This document shows, one piece after another, positions 9,248-17,621 of a stretch of DNA of 64,000 nt (its first letter is position 1; the number at the start of each line of letters is the position of its first letter). The position numbers and the translations under genes are program-made. The notes beneath the pieces were generated by a model, which saw only the letters and a program-made list of their open reading frames with translations, was not told where the DNA came from and ran no database searches. The stretch comes from Paraburkholderia piptadeniae (GTDB lineage: Bacteria > Pseudomonadota > Gammaproteobacteria > Burkholderiales > Burkholderiaceae), in contig NZ_CYGY02000035.1 of NCBI RefSeq assembly GCF_900007165.1, forward strand, positions 124,001-188,000. The letters are read 5' to 3'.

Positions 9248-9256
9248 ATTGTATCA
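9248..9256 (-). promoter_or_regulatory. Extended -10 promoter element for dnaX
   Basis: The reverse strand reads TGATACAAT, a TGn extended -10 with hexamer TACAAT (9248-9253). Only six bases separate it from the dnaX ATG at 9241, so transcription would begin at or next to the start codon. No convincing -35 lies upstream (nearest candidates are T-rich, around CTTTTC). Confidence 0.5.
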
Positions 9257-9427
9257 GCAACGCTGACGCGAAAAGACGAATCGATCGTGCGCTCGCGCAA
9301 GGCGTGACAACGCTCTGACGGCTCATTGAATTTCGTGAGACAAGCGCCAGAACATGCCGCGTTTCGACCAACGCAGATGACGAGAAATACTGGGAGGAAA
9401 GTGAGGCAGATGGGAAGAAAAGGAAGG

Positions 9428-9525
9428 TGACGAGCCCGACCCTCGGCACTGGCGGAAAACGGCTGTGGCTGCTTCGTTCCCGACCTGACCAGGTTGACCG
9501 CCCCTCCATGCGAGGAGGCCCGTCA
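9428..9525 (-). ncRNA. ffs: Small signal recognition particle RNA (4.5S RNA)
   Basis: The reverse strand contains GGTCGGGAACGAAGCAGCC, the conserved Ffh-binding core of bacterial 4.5S RNA with its asymmetric loop and GGAA-type tetraloop region. The outer ends pair: ACGGGCCT at the 5' side (9516-9523) with GGGCTCGT at the 3' side (9430-9437). The length of about 98 nt is typical. A T-rich stretch follows on the reverse strand, and a TAGAAT -10-like hexamer (9532-9537) precedes it. It scaffolds Ffh for co-translational membrane targeting. Confidence 0.95.
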
Positions 9526-9981
9526 CGTCGTATTCTAACATCGCTTGTTGCGCCGCGCGAGAGGCATCGGGACAAAAGCCGCCGTAACGGAACGGCAACT
9601 TCGGCGCCCCACTCCTCTTGTGTTCGCGCGCACGATCTCCAGATAGTGTTTGTCACGACAGGTTGCGGCGTGCACGACATGCGCGCGCGAGGCATTCGGG
9701 ATATGGGCCGAAGCCTTGCCAGTGCTGCCACGCGCGGTGTGAGACCCTACCGCCCGAAGGCGTACTATCACGGCGGGCAACGCATAGCAATTTAGGCTAA
9801 ACTGACGTTCAAGTGACCCGCAAAGCCAAGCCAGGTCGCCTTCCCGAAACTGTCCCCACAGTGCTTCGCGCGTTGGCTTTCATGGTTTGTCCTGTGGTAA
9901 AGCGAACGGAAAGTTTTCTGATTTTGTTGTATCGTGGCGGGCAATCAAAGCAGGCCTCGAACCGAAAGAGGTATTCACACA
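9526..9981. other. Intergenic region between ffs and trxA
   Basis: About 450 bases without a supported gene. It holds the reverse -10-like TAGAAT of ffs near 9532-9537 and, toward trxA, AT-richer sequence (9780-9960) in which the trxA promoter must lie; I could not fix -35/-10 elements there with confidence. Short open frames here have poor coding character. Confidence 0.6.
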
Positions 9982-10308
9982 ATGAGCGAACACATCAAGC
10001 ATATCAGCGACGCATCGTTTGAACAGGACGTCGTCAAATCCGATAAACCCGTGCTGCTCGACTTCTGGGCGGAATGGTGCGGCCCGTGCAAGATGATCGC
10101 GCCGATCCTCGACGAAGTTGCGAAGGACTACGCTGATCGCCTGCAGATCGCCAAGATCAACGTCGACGAACATCAGTCCACGCCTGTCAAGTTCGGCGTG
10201 CGCGGCATCCCCACGCTGATCCTGTTCAAGAACGGCGCAGTTGCTGCACAGAAGGTCGGCGCACTGTCGAAGTCGCAACTCACCGCGTTCCTCGACGGCA
10301 ATCTTTAA
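9982..10308 (+). CDS. trxA: Thioredoxin 1
   Basis: A 108-residue thioredoxin with the WCGPC active site in LLDFWAEWCGPCKMIAPIL and the cis-Pro loop GIPTLILF. It is the general cytoplasmic disulfide reductase, recycled by TrxB. The ATG at 9982 follows GAAAGAGG at a good distance; an upstream in-frame ATG adds residues with no family similarity. It lies immediately before rho, the conserved trxA-rho order seen in many proteobacteria. Bcp at 50.3 kb is a likely thioredoxin-linked client. Confidence 0.97.
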   Translation: MSEHIKHISDASFEQDVVKSDKPVLLDFWAEWCGPCKMIAPILDEVAKDYADRLQIAKINVDEHQSTPVKFGVRGIPTLILFKNGAVAAQKVGALSKSQLTAFLDGNL

Positions 10309-10395
10309 TCCGCCACACGCAGACACGGCACGCATGCATCGCATGCGCGCCGCACGGCTCGCAAAACTTGCAGTGAGTTGATGCATCGAGCGAGC

Positions 10396-10435
10396 CGCAT
10401 GATTCGTGTTGTCCCGTGACAACACGAATCATGCG
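10396..10435. other. Perfect 18-bp stem hairpin between trxA and rho
   Basis: Left arm 10396-10413 (starting CGCATGATTCG) and right arm 10418-10435 are exact reverse complements with a four-base CCGT loop. No T tract follows on either strand, so it is not a standard intrinsic terminator. It lies 88 bases after the trxA stop and about 30 bases before the rho -35. Confidence 0.8.
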
Positions 10436-10464
10436 TCAGGTCCAACCGGCCGCGCAGGCTGGAA

Positions 10465-10493
10465 TTGGCGTGTGCTATGCTAGAATCTATAAA
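10465..10493 (+). promoter_or_regulatory. Sigma-70-type promoter of rho
   Basis: TTGGCG (10465-10470), a 17-base spacer and TATAAA (10488-10493) lie upstream of rho, leaving a leader of roughly 85 nt before the ATG at 10586. A second overlapping -10-like TAGAAT occurs at 10481-10486. Confidence 0.6.
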
Positions 10494-10585
10494 ACGTCTA
10501 AAAGACGAGTAGGTCCTTGAGCGGTTCCGCTCACTTCTCCTCCCAGATTTCATTTCAGGTCGCACCTTCTCTGCGGGTTCTCCGT

Positions 10586-11848
10586 ATGCATTTATCCGAG
10601 CTTAAGACGCTACACGTGTCCCAATTGATCGAGATGGCCAATGGTCTCGAGATCGAAAGTGCGAACCGCCTGCGCAAGCAGGAACTGATGTTCGCCATTC
10701 TAAAAAAACGCGCCAAAACGGGCGAAACGATCTTCGGTGACGGCACGCTCGAAGTGCTGCCTGACGGCTTTGGCTTCCTGCGCTCGCCGGAAACCTCGTA
10801 TCTCGCAAGCACGGATGACATCTACATCAGCCCGTCGCAGATCCGCCGATTCAACCTGCATACGGGCGACACCATCGAAGGCGAAGTCCGTACGCCGAAG
10901 GACGGCGAGCGCTATTTCGCGCTGGTGAAGGTCGACAAGGTCAACGGCCAGCCGCCCGAGGCCTCGAAGCACAAGATCATGTTCGAGAACCTGACGCCGC
11001 TGCACCCGAACAAGGTGCTGCTGCTCGAACGTGAGATGCGCGGCGAAGAGAACGTCACGGGCCGCATCATCGACATGATCGCGCCCATCGGCAAGGGCCA
11101 GCGCGGCCTGCTCGTCGCGTCGCCGAAGTCGGGCAAGACAGTGATGCTTCAGCACATCGCGCACGCGATCAAGCAGAACCACCCCGACGTCATCCTGTTC
11201 GTGCTGCTCATCGACGAGCGTCCGGAAGAAGTGACGGAAATGCAGCGCTCGGTGGCGGGCGAAGTGATCGCATCGACCTTCGACGAACCGGCCGCGCGTC
11301 ACGTGCAGGTCGCCGAAATGGTGATCGAAAAGGCGAAGCGCCTCGTCGAAATGAAGAACGACGTCGTGATTCTGCTCGACTCGATCACGCGTCTCGCGCG
11401 CGCGTACAACACGGTCGTCCCCGCGTCGGGCAAGGTGCTGACGGGCGGTGTCGATGCGAACGCGTTGCAGCGTCCGAAGCGCTTCTTCGGCGCGGCACGC
11501 AACATCGAAGAAGGCGGCTCGTTGACCATCATCGGCACGGCGCTGATCGAAACGGGCAGCCGCATGGACGACGTGATCTATGAAGAGTTCAAGGGCACGG
11601 GCAACATGGAAGTGCACCTCGAGCGCCGTCTCGCGGAAAAGCGCGTCTATCCGTCTATCAACTTGAACAAGTCCGGCACGCGCCGCGAAGAACTGCTGAT
11701 CAAGCCTGAGATCCTGCAAAAGATCTGGGTGCTGCGCAAGTTCATTCACGACATGGACGAAGTCGAAGCGATGGAATTCCTGCTCGACAAGATCCGCCAG
11801 ACAAAGAACAACGCCGAGTTCTTCGACATGATGCGCCGCGGCGGCTGA
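10586..11848 (+). CDS. rho: Transcription termination factor Rho
   Basis: A 420-residue hexameric RNA helicase. The N-terminal SAP-like helices (MHLSELKTLHVSQLIEMANGL) precede the cold-shock RNA-binding fold (GFGFLRSPETSYL here as DGFGFLRSPE), then the ATPase core with P-loop SPKSGKTVML and LLDSITRLARAYN. The C-terminus LDKIRQTKNNAEFFDMM is canonical. The ATG at 10586 gives the usual E. coli length (419); the longer upstream reading has no conserved residues. It is followed by an intrinsic terminator. Confidence 0.98.
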   Translation: MHLSELKTLHVSQLIEMANGLEIESANRLRKQELMFAILKKRAKTGETIFGDGTLEVLPDGFGFLRSPETSYLASTDDIYISPSQIRRFNLHTGDTIEGEVRTPKDGERYFALVKVDKVNGQPPEASKHKIMFENLTPLHPNKVLLLEREMRGEENVTGRIIDMIAPIGKGQRGLLVASPKSGKTVMLQHIAHAIKQNHPDVILFVLLIDERPEEVTEMQRSVAGEVIASTFDEPAARHVQVAEMVIEKAKRLVEMKNDVVILLDSITRLARAYNTVVPASGKVLTGGVDANALQRPKRFFGAARNIEEGGSLTIIGTALIETGSRMDDVIYEEFKGTGNMEVHLERRLAEKRVYPSINLNKSGTRREELLIKPEILQKIWVLRKFIHDMDEVEAMEFLLDKIRQTKNNAEFFDMMRRGG

Positions 11849-11882
11849 TCACCACCCAGCGCTTCGAACCTTCGAACACAAG

Positions 11883-11911
11883 AACGCCTGCCATCGCGCA
11901 GGCGTTTTTTT
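11883..11911 (+). terminator. Intrinsic terminator after rho
   Basis: AACGCCTGC (11883-11891), a six-base loop and GCAGGCGTT (11898-11906) followed by a run of T form a strong Rho-independent terminator 35 bases after the rho stop. Confidence 0.9.
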
Positions 11912-11943
11912 CGTCCGTACGTTCTGTGATCAACGCGCAATCA

Positions 11944-11973
11944 TGTACGTGAACGTACACGTTGATCTATAAT
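11944..11973 (+). promoter_or_regulatory. Palindromic operator and -10 of the merR-MFS operon
   Basis: TGTACGT (11944-11950) and ACGTACA (11953-11959) form a perfect dyad with a two-base centre, nine bases before a consensus TATAAT (11968-11973). The dyad sits in the spacer/-35 region, where MerR proteins bind. Autoregulation by the downstream MerR is inferred. Confidence 0.6.
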
Positions 11974-12006
11974 GCTCGCATCACGCCCGACATGTGGAGC
12001 ATCGCC

Positions 12007-12513
12007 ATGCCGAACGACGACTCCCCCACTCTGCTGACTGTGCGCGACGCCGCCGAACGTCTGAACGTCACGCCGCGCACCCTCAAGTATTACGAAGAAC
12101 GCGGCCTCGTCACGCCCAGCCGCAGCGAAGGCCGCTATCGCCTGTATGACGAAGACGACCTCGAGCGCTTTTCGCGCATCCTGCGCCTGCGCGCTCTGGG
12201 CTTCTCGCTGGCGGGCATCACGGAAATGCTGAAACGCCCGCTCGAAACGACGGAAGGCGGACGCAACCGCTACTCGATGGACTCGTTGCAGCAGATTCGC
12301 GACGGCCTTGCACAACAGATCGAATCAATCGATGCGCGCATCGAATCCGTGCGGCGCGAACTGAAAGAAGTGCAGAAGCTCAAGTCCGAACTCGCCGACG
12401 ACCTCAATTACGTCGAGCGGCGTCTCGCCGGCGAAAGCGCCGATGAGCTGATCAGTCAGCGCCGCGCCGCGGCCGCCACCAAACGTGCCGGGAGCAAGGG
12501 CACGAAAGCATGA
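12007..12513 (+). CDS. MerR-family transcriptional regulator
   Basis: A 168-residue regulator with an N-terminal MerR winged helix (LTVRDAAERLNVTPRTLKYYEERGLVTPSRSEGRYRLYDEDDLERF) and a C-terminal coiled coil, then a basic tail rich in Arg/Lys. No metal-binding cysteines occur in the C-terminal part, so it is more like the organic-ligand members (LiuR/multidrug type) than metal sensors. An alternative in-frame ATG at 11992 is possible. Its stop overlaps the next gene (ATGA), pairing it with the MFS exporter it probably regulates. Confidence 0.88.
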   Translation: MPNDDSPTLLTVRDAAERLNVTPRTLKYYEERGLVTPSRSEGRYRLYDEDDLERFSRILRLRALGFSLAGITEMLKRPLETTEGGRNRYSMDSLQQIRDGLAQQIESIDARIESVRRELKEVQKLKSELADDLNYVERRLAGESADELISQRRAAAATKRAGSKGTKA

Positions 12514-14066
12514 ATGCAGGCTTACTGCGCGCGCAGATCTTCAGCGCGGAGAAACTGCGCGGCGATTTCTTCCCGTGGGTGCTGGCCGTCGTCACCGGCC
12601 TCGATTACTTCGACAACGCAATCTTTTCGTTCTTCGCCAGCTACATCGCGGGCGGCGTCAACGCTTCGCCGGACGAACTGGTGTGGTCGTCGAGCGCATA
12701 TGCCGTCGCGGCCGTGCTCGGCATCCTCCAGCAGCAATGGTGGGTCGACCGCGTCGGCTACCGGCGCTACGTGGCCGGCTGCATGCTGCTCTATGCGGCG
12801 GGCGCCGTCGCGGCGGCGCTGTGCGATACGTCGTTCGGCCTGCTGTTCGCGCGCGGCTTTCAAGGCTATTTCATCGGCCCGATGATGGGCACGTGCCGCA
12901 TCCTCATTCAACGGAGCTTCACGCCGCAGCGGCGTCCAGCCGCAACGCGCGCCTTCCTGATTCTGATCGTGCTGTGCAGCGCGCTCGCGCCGCTCGTCGG
13001 CGGACAGCTGGTCGCGCATTTCACGTGGCGCGCGCTCTTCGCGTGCACCGCGCCGTTCGGCGTGCTGTTCGCCGTGCTCGCGATGCTCGCGCTGCCCGAC
13101 TCCGGCGGCCGCACGCCGGAGGAACGCGGCGCGACCCACTTCTGGCCATACATCATCTTCGCGTTCGCGCAAGGCGCGCTGCAGATCGTGATGCAGCAGG
13201 TGCGCTTTCAGCTCTTCAGCACATCGCCGAATCTGCTGATTCTGACCGCGGCGGGCATCGCGGCGCTTGCGTGGTTCGTCTGGCATCAATGGCATCATCC
13301 GTCGCCGCTCGTGCGGCTGCACGCGTTGCGCGAAAAGACCTTCCAGGTCGGGCTCGTGCTGTACATGTTCTACTACTACGAATCGACGGCGTTCAGCTAT
13401 CTGATCTCGCGCTTTCTCGAAACCGGCCTCGGCTATCCGGTCGAGAACACGGGCCAGCTGGTCGGCGTCACGTCGCTGATTTCGGCGACGGCGCTCTTCG
13501 CGTATCTGCGCTACGCGAAACTGCTGCCGCGCAAGAAATGGATCATCGTGCCGGGCTTCGCGGTGGCGGCGTTCGCGGCCGCGTGGATGACGCGCATGTC
13601 GCCCGCCGTCGGCGAAGCAGCGTTGATCGTGCCGCTTCTGCTGCGGGGCTTGCTGCTGCTCTTCATCGTGCTGCCCGTCGCGAATCTGACGTTTAGAATC
13701 TTCGCCATCGAGGAGTTCTCGCACGGCTACCGGCTGAAGAACATCGTCCGGCAACTGACGATTTCATTCGCGACGGCATCGGTGATCATCGTCGAGCAGC
13801 ATCGTCAGGCGTTGCATCAGACGCGGCTCGCCGAGTTCGCGAATCCGTACAATCCGGCTTTCGAGAATACGATCGCGGCGCTCGCGCACGGCTTCGCGGC
13901 GGCCGGCCGCTCCGCCGCCGACGCGCATGCACTGGCCGTCGTCGAGGTGAGCCGGATGGTCGCGCAACAGGCGAGCTTTCTCGCGTCGCTCGACGGCTTT
14001 TACTTTCTGATCGGCGTGGCCGTATGCGGCGGCATTTTCGCCGCATGGCAAAAGCAGATCGATTAG
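12510..14066 (+). CDS. MFS transporter, DHA2 (drug:H+ antiporter)-like
   Basis: A 518-residue integral membrane protein with about 14 hydrophobic helices, a length and layout typical of the EmrB/DHA2 major facilitator branch. Recognisable segments are an N-terminal first helix region around VVTGLDYFDNAIFSFF, WWVDRVGYRRYVAG (the conserved loop 2-3 Asp-Arg-x-Gly-Arg/Tyr-Arg type motif) and ALAPLVGGQLV (the antiporter GP-like motif in helix 5). The start overlaps the merR stop. No membrane-fusion partner is present. The substrate is unknown; efflux of a compound sensed by the MerR protein is inferred. Confidence 0.85.
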   Translation: MNAGLLRAQIFSAEKLRGDFFPWVLAVVTGLDYFDNAIFSFFASYIAGGVNASPDELVWSSSAYAVAAVLGILQQQWWVDRVGYRRYVAGCMLLYAAGAVAAALCDTSFGLLFARGFQGYFIGPMMGTCRILIQRSFTPQRRPAATRAFLILIVLCSALAPLVGGQLVAHFTWRALFACTAPFGVLFAVLAMLALPDSGGRTPEERGATHFWPYIIFAFAQGALQIVMQQVRFQLFSTSPNLLILTAAGIAALAWFVWHQWHHPSPLVRLHALREKTFQVGLVLYMFYYYESTAFSYLISRFLETGLGYPVENTGQLVGVTSLISATALFAYLRYAKLLPRKKWIIVPGFAVAAFAAAWMTRMSPAVGEAALIVPLLLRGLLLLFIVLPVANLTFRIFAIEEFSHGYRLKNIVRQLTISFATASVIIVEQHRQALHQTRLAEFANPYNPAFENTIAALAHGFAAAGRSAADAHALAVVEVSRMVAQQASFLASLDGFYFLIGVAVCGGIFAAWQKQID

Positions 14067-14117
14067 ATTCATATCGGTAACGCTAGCGAAAACGGGCAAC
14101 TGCGAGGCAACTGCGCG

Positions 14118-14954
14118 ATGCTTTCGAAATTCACTCAATGGCTCGACACGCGCCGCCGCGATCGCGCGCTGCGCACCCACGCGATCGACGACGCGCTCTG
14201 GCGGGCGACGCTCGATGGCCTGCCGTTCCTCACGCGTCTCGGCGCCGCCGACCTCGCGCGCCTGCGCGACATGACGAGCCTCTTCATCGCGCAAAAGGAG
14301 TTCTCGACCGCGCACGATCTCGAGCTGACGGATCAGATCACCGTCGCGATCGCCGTGCAGGCGTGCCTGCCCGTGCTGAATCTCGGGCTCGATCTGTATC
14401 GCGGCTGGGTCGGCGTGATCGTCTATCCGGGCGAGTTCGTGATCCGCAAGACCGTCGAAGACGAGGACGGCGTCGTCCATGAAGTCGAGCACGATGCGAG
14501 CGGCGAAGCGTGGGAAGGCGGCCCCGTGATCCTGTCATGGGAAGACGCGCAGATGACGGACGGCTCGGATGCGTACAACGTCGTGATTCACGAGTTCGCG
14601 CACAAGATCGACATGGTGACTGGCGAAGCCGATGGCCACCCACCCCTCTTTCGCAAGCTGCATGCGCCGCTCGATTCCGCGCAGTGGGCGGACGTGTTCG
14701 ACCACGCGTACGACCAGTTCTGCGCGAAGGTGGATGCCGTGCCGGAGCGGCGCTGGGCGCGCTTCGAACGCGAATCGCTGATCGATCCGTACGCCGCCGA
14801 CCATCCATCGGAATTTTTTGCCGTGTGCAGCGAAGCGCTGTTCGTGAAGCCGCACGAGTTCGAGGCGGAATATCCTGAGCTTTACCGGCTGCTCGCCCGC
14901 TACTACCGACAGGACCCGGCGCAAACGGGCGCGCTCGGGCAAACGGACGCGTAG
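14118..14954 (+). CDS. mtfA: MtfA-type zinc peptidase (M90 family)
   Basis: A 278-residue homologue of MtfA (Mlc titration factor A), a cytoplasmic zinc aminopeptidase that binds the repressor Mlc in enterobacteria. The zinc motif HEFAHKIDM begins at His158 and is followed by the second conserved region with ESLIDPYAADHPSEFFAVCSEALF. The length matches the family (265-280). It is 52 bases after the MFS gene. Mlc itself is generally absent from Burkholderia-type bacteria, so the regulatory partner here is unclear. Confidence 0.92.
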   Translation: MLSKFTQWLDTRRRDRALRTHAIDDALWRATLDGLPFLTRLGAADLARLRDMTSLFIAQKEFSTAHDLELTDQITVAIAVQACLPVLNLGLDLYRGWVGVIVYPGEFVIRKTVEDEDGVVHEVEHDASGEAWEGGPVILSWEDAQMTDGSDAYNVVIHEFAHKIDMVTGEADGHPPLFRKLHAPLDSAQWADVFDHAYDQFCAKVDAVPERRWARFERESLIDPYAADHPSEFFAVCSEALFVKPHEFEAEYPELYRLLARYYRQDPAQTGALGQTDA

Positions 14955-15008
14955 CGCATCGCAAGAAGCGGGCAGCCGTCGAAGCCTGCGAAAAAACCTC
15001 CACGAACC

Positions 15009-15037
15009 TCGTCAAACGACTGATTTTCTGGCATAAT
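15009..15037 (+). promoter_or_regulatory. Putative promoter of rpmE2
   Basis: TCGTCA (15009-15014), a 17-base spacer and CATAAT (15032-15037) precede rpmE2 by about 90 bases. The -35 is a 4/6 match only. No Zur-type AT-rich palindrome is visible. Confidence 0.4.
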
Positions 15038-15124
15038 TGCCGTTTTTCGACCTTAGGCAAGTGGCTCGCGGTTGCGGAGTTCTCCGGCTCCCGGGTTGGC
15101 TACCGCCAGATTAAAGGAAAGACC

Positions 15125-15388
15125 ATGAAAGAAGGCATTCACCCGAATTACCGCGAAGTCCTGTTCGTCGATATGTCGAACGACTTCAAGTTCGTGACGC
15201 GCTCGACCATCCAGACGCGTGAAACGGCCGAATTCAACGGCAAGACGTACCCGCTGGCGAAGATCGAAGTCTCGTCGGAATCGCACCCGTTCTACACGGG
15301 CCAGCAGAAGATCATGGACACGGCAGGCCGCGTCGAGAAGTTCAACAAGAAGTTCGGCGCCCGCGCTTCGGGCAAGGCCGCGAAGTAA
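15125..15388 (+). CDS. rpmE2: 50S ribosomal protein L31, type B (zinc-free)
   Basis: An 87-residue L31 of the type B (C-minus) class: MKEGIHPNYREVLFVDMS, then a body without the CxxC pairs of zinc-binding L31, and the conserved SHPFYTGQQKIMDTAGRVEKFNKKFG C-terminal half. It sits on the large subunit at the inter-subunit bridge. AAAGGAAAG provides a strong ribosome site. A canonical terminator follows. Confidence 0.96.
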   Translation: MKEGIHPNYREVLFVDMSNDFKFVTRSTIQTRETAEFNGKTYPLAKIEVSSESHPFYTGQQKIMDTAGRVEKFNKKFGARASGKAAK

Positions 15389-15448
15389 GCAGCAGTGCAG
15401 TACACGTTGCAGGCCCCGACTCCCGTCCGGGCCGCTACGATGCAAGAG

Positions 15449-15472
15449 GGGCAGCGCAAGCTGCCCTTTTTT
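15449..15472 (+). terminator. Intrinsic terminator after rpmE2
   Basis: GGGCAGC (15449-15455), loop GCAA, GCTGCCC (15460-15466) and six T form a compact terminator 60 bases downstream of rpmE2. Confidence 0.92.
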
Positions 15473-15861
15473 GTCGGCGGAAGGTTTTTGTTGGGCTGAG
15501 TCGTGCTCGCTTGCCGCATGCCTCCGCTTCGCCCGATACGGCATTGCGCCGCGTTGCATGCGGGTTGCATGCGGGTTTCATCCATTGCTTTCGATGCCTG
15601 CACGCCGCAACGGCACACTCGGCGCCACGGCAGACTTCGAAGCAAAGCCCGCCTGACGCCCTCCGCAACACCCGCCCGGTCCACGCCGAACGCCGCCCTG
15701 AAAGCCCGCTTCGCCGCCCTGCTGCCATCCGCCGCGTCGAAGTGCGTTTGTGACGGGCACCGTGCCGCGCGTCTACAATGCCGCATGCTGATTCAGAGAC
15801 GCCTCCTGCGCTCCATCAATAACTCACGGCTGCCGCCCGGTCAGCCTCACACGAACACCGC
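15473..15861. other. Intergenic region before the GT39 gene
   Basis: About 390 bases with no supported gene. A TACAAT -10-like hexamer at 15773-15778 with TGACGG 17 bases upstream (15750-15755) could drive the glycosyltransferase gene; a short dyad GGCAC-C-GTGCC lies in that spacer. The remainder is GC-rich without recognisable structure. Confidence 0.5.
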
Positions 15862-17619
15862 ATGAGATCTGTCGTTCGCCTCACTGCCTCCGCCACCAGC
15901 GCGCTGCCGCGCTGGCTGCTGCTCACCATCTGCGTCGTGTACGCGTCGTTTGGCCTGTTCGGCCGCGACCCGTGGAAGACGGAAGACGCAGCCGGCTTCG
16001 GCGTCATGTGGACGATGGCCAACGGCACGCTGCGCGACTGGATGCTGCCCAATCTCGTCGGCAAGTACATCACGTCGGATGCGCCGCTCGGCTACTGGCT
16101 CGGCGCGAGCGCGATCCGCGTGCTGGACCCGCTTGTCGACGCAAGCAACGCATCGCGTGTGTTCACGGGCCTGCTGTTCTGCGCGGCTTGCGCGTTCGTC
16201 TGGTACGCGGCCTATCTGCTCGGCCGCCGGCCCGAGGTGCAGCCGTTCAAGTACGCATTCGGCGGCGAACCGGAGCCGCGCGACTACGGCCGCACGCTCG
16301 GCGACGGCGCGCTGCTGGTCCTGCTCGCGATCTTCGGCCTCGCCGAGCGCGGCCACGAAACGACGCCGCAGATCGCGCAATTCGTCTGCATCGCGATGCT
16401 CGTCTACGGCCTCGTGCGGATGATCGACAAGCCCGTCCAGGGCGCGCTGATCTGGGGCTGCGCGATCGGCCTCGTCGCGCTGACGAGCAATCCCGTGCTG
16501 GTGGGCGCGCTGCTCGTCGGCACGTTCGCGATGCTGATCATCGTGCACGAAACGCACTGGCGCACGCTGATGCTCGCGGGTCTGCCCGTCGCGCTCGTGC
16601 TTTCGGTCGTGTGGCCGCTCACGGCGATCGCGCTCTTCCCCGACGACGCCGTCTGGTTCCTTCACCAGTGGATGCGCACCAGCCTGCACGCGTTCGCCGG
16701 CCCGTACGGCTCGACGCTGCTGTATGCCATCAAGAACCTCCCGCTCTACGCGTGGCCCGCGTGGCCGCTCGCGATCTGGGCGTGGTTCAGCTGGGCGGGG
16801 CTGCGGCGCGCGCCGCACATCGCGATTCCGCTGGCGGTGATCGCGCCGCTGCTGATTCTCGTCGTGCTGCAAAGCCAGGGGACGAACCGCCTTTTCATGC
16901 TGCTGATGCCCGCGCTCGCGGTGATCGCCGCATTCGCGCTGCCGACGCTCAAGCGCGGCGCGATCAACGCAATCGACTGGTTCGCCGTGCTGAGCTTCAC
17001 GGTGCTCGGCACGTTCGTGTGGCTCGTGTGGCTCGCGGGCATGACGGGCTTTCCGCATCAGCTCGCGCGCAATCTCGCGCGGCTCGCGCCGGGCTTCACG
17101 CCTCAGTTCAAGATCCTGTCGTTCCTGTGCGCGGTGGCCGTGACGCTCTGCTGGTTCGCGCTCGTGCAGTGGCGCGTCGCGCGCCATCCGAAGGTGCTGT
17201 GGCGCAGCGTCGTGCTGTCGAGCGCGGGCACGACGCTGATGTGGGTGCTGCTGATGACCCTCTGGCTGCCCGTCGTCAACTACAGCCGGACGTACAAGGA
17301 CGTGGCCGAGCAGATCTCCGCGCACCTGCCGTCCGACTACAACTGCATTGCGCCCGTGCGTCTCGGCGACGCGCAGATCGCGACGTTCGCGTATTTCGGC
17401 GACATGCATTTTTCGTTCGATGAAGACTGCGACGTGATCCTGCGCCAGGACACACAGGACTTCGGCGAGCCGAGCTCGATGTCGAACTTCGTGTGGAAGC
17501 TCGTGTGGGAAGGCCGCCGCGCCGCCGACCGCGACGAACGCTTCCGGCTGTACGTGCGCATCGACCGCCCGCAGCCGCCCGTCAAACGCCACCCATGGCG
17601 CCCGAAGAAACGCGGCTGA
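15862..17619 (+). CDS. GT39/ArnT-like membrane glycosyltransferase
   Basis: A 585-residue polytopic GT-C glycosyltransferase of the dolichyl-P-mannose/ArnT superfamily, using an undecaprenyl-linked sugar donor. The first periplasmic loop has GRDPWKTEDAAGFG, whose Asp/Glu pair corresponds to the catalytic acidic motif of the family, followed by about ten membrane helices and a soluble C-terminal domain. It is distinct from the arnT at 42.4 kb and is not flanked by Ara4N genes, so its acceptor is uncertain. It is two bases from the downstream MATE gene, so they are probably cotranscribed. Confidence 0.82.
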   Translation: MRSVVRLTASATSALPRWLLLTICVVYASFGLFGRDPWKTEDAAGFGVMWTMANGTLRDWMLPNLVGKYITSDAPLGYWLGASAIRVLDPLVDASNASRVFTGLLFCAACAFVWYAAYLLGRRPEVQPFKYAFGGEPEPRDYGRTLGDGALLVLLAIFGLAERGHETTPQIAQFVCIAMLVYGLVRMIDKPVQGALIWGCAIGLVALTSNPVLVGALLVGTFAMLIIVHETHWRTLMLAGLPVALVLSVVWPLTAIALFPDDAVWFLHQWMRTSLHAFAGPYGSTLLYAIKNLPLYAWPAWPLAIWAWFSWAGLRRAPHIAIPLAVIAPLLILVVLQSQGTNRLFMLLMPALAVIAAFALPTLKRGAINAIDWFAVLSFTVLGTFVWLVWLAGMTGFPHQLARNLARLAPGFTPQFKILSFLCAVAVTLCWFALVQWRVARHPKVLWRSVVLSSAGTTLMWVLLMTLWLPVVNYSRTYKDVAEQISAHLPSDYNCIAPVRLGDAQIATFAYFGDMHFSFDEDCDVILRQDTQDFGEPSSMSNFVWKLVWEGRRAADRDERFRLYVRIDRPQPPVKRHPWRPKKRG

Positions 17620-17621
17620 CG

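Noticed and set aside
9813..10022. ORF upstream of and overlapping trxA
   Set aside because: Different frame from trxA, no ribosome site, no family; it overlaps the trxA start and probable leader.
15001..15060. Zur operator at rpmE2 (GGCATAATTGCC dyad)
   Set aside because: The dyad is short and overlaps the -10; it does not match the AT-rich Zur palindrome.
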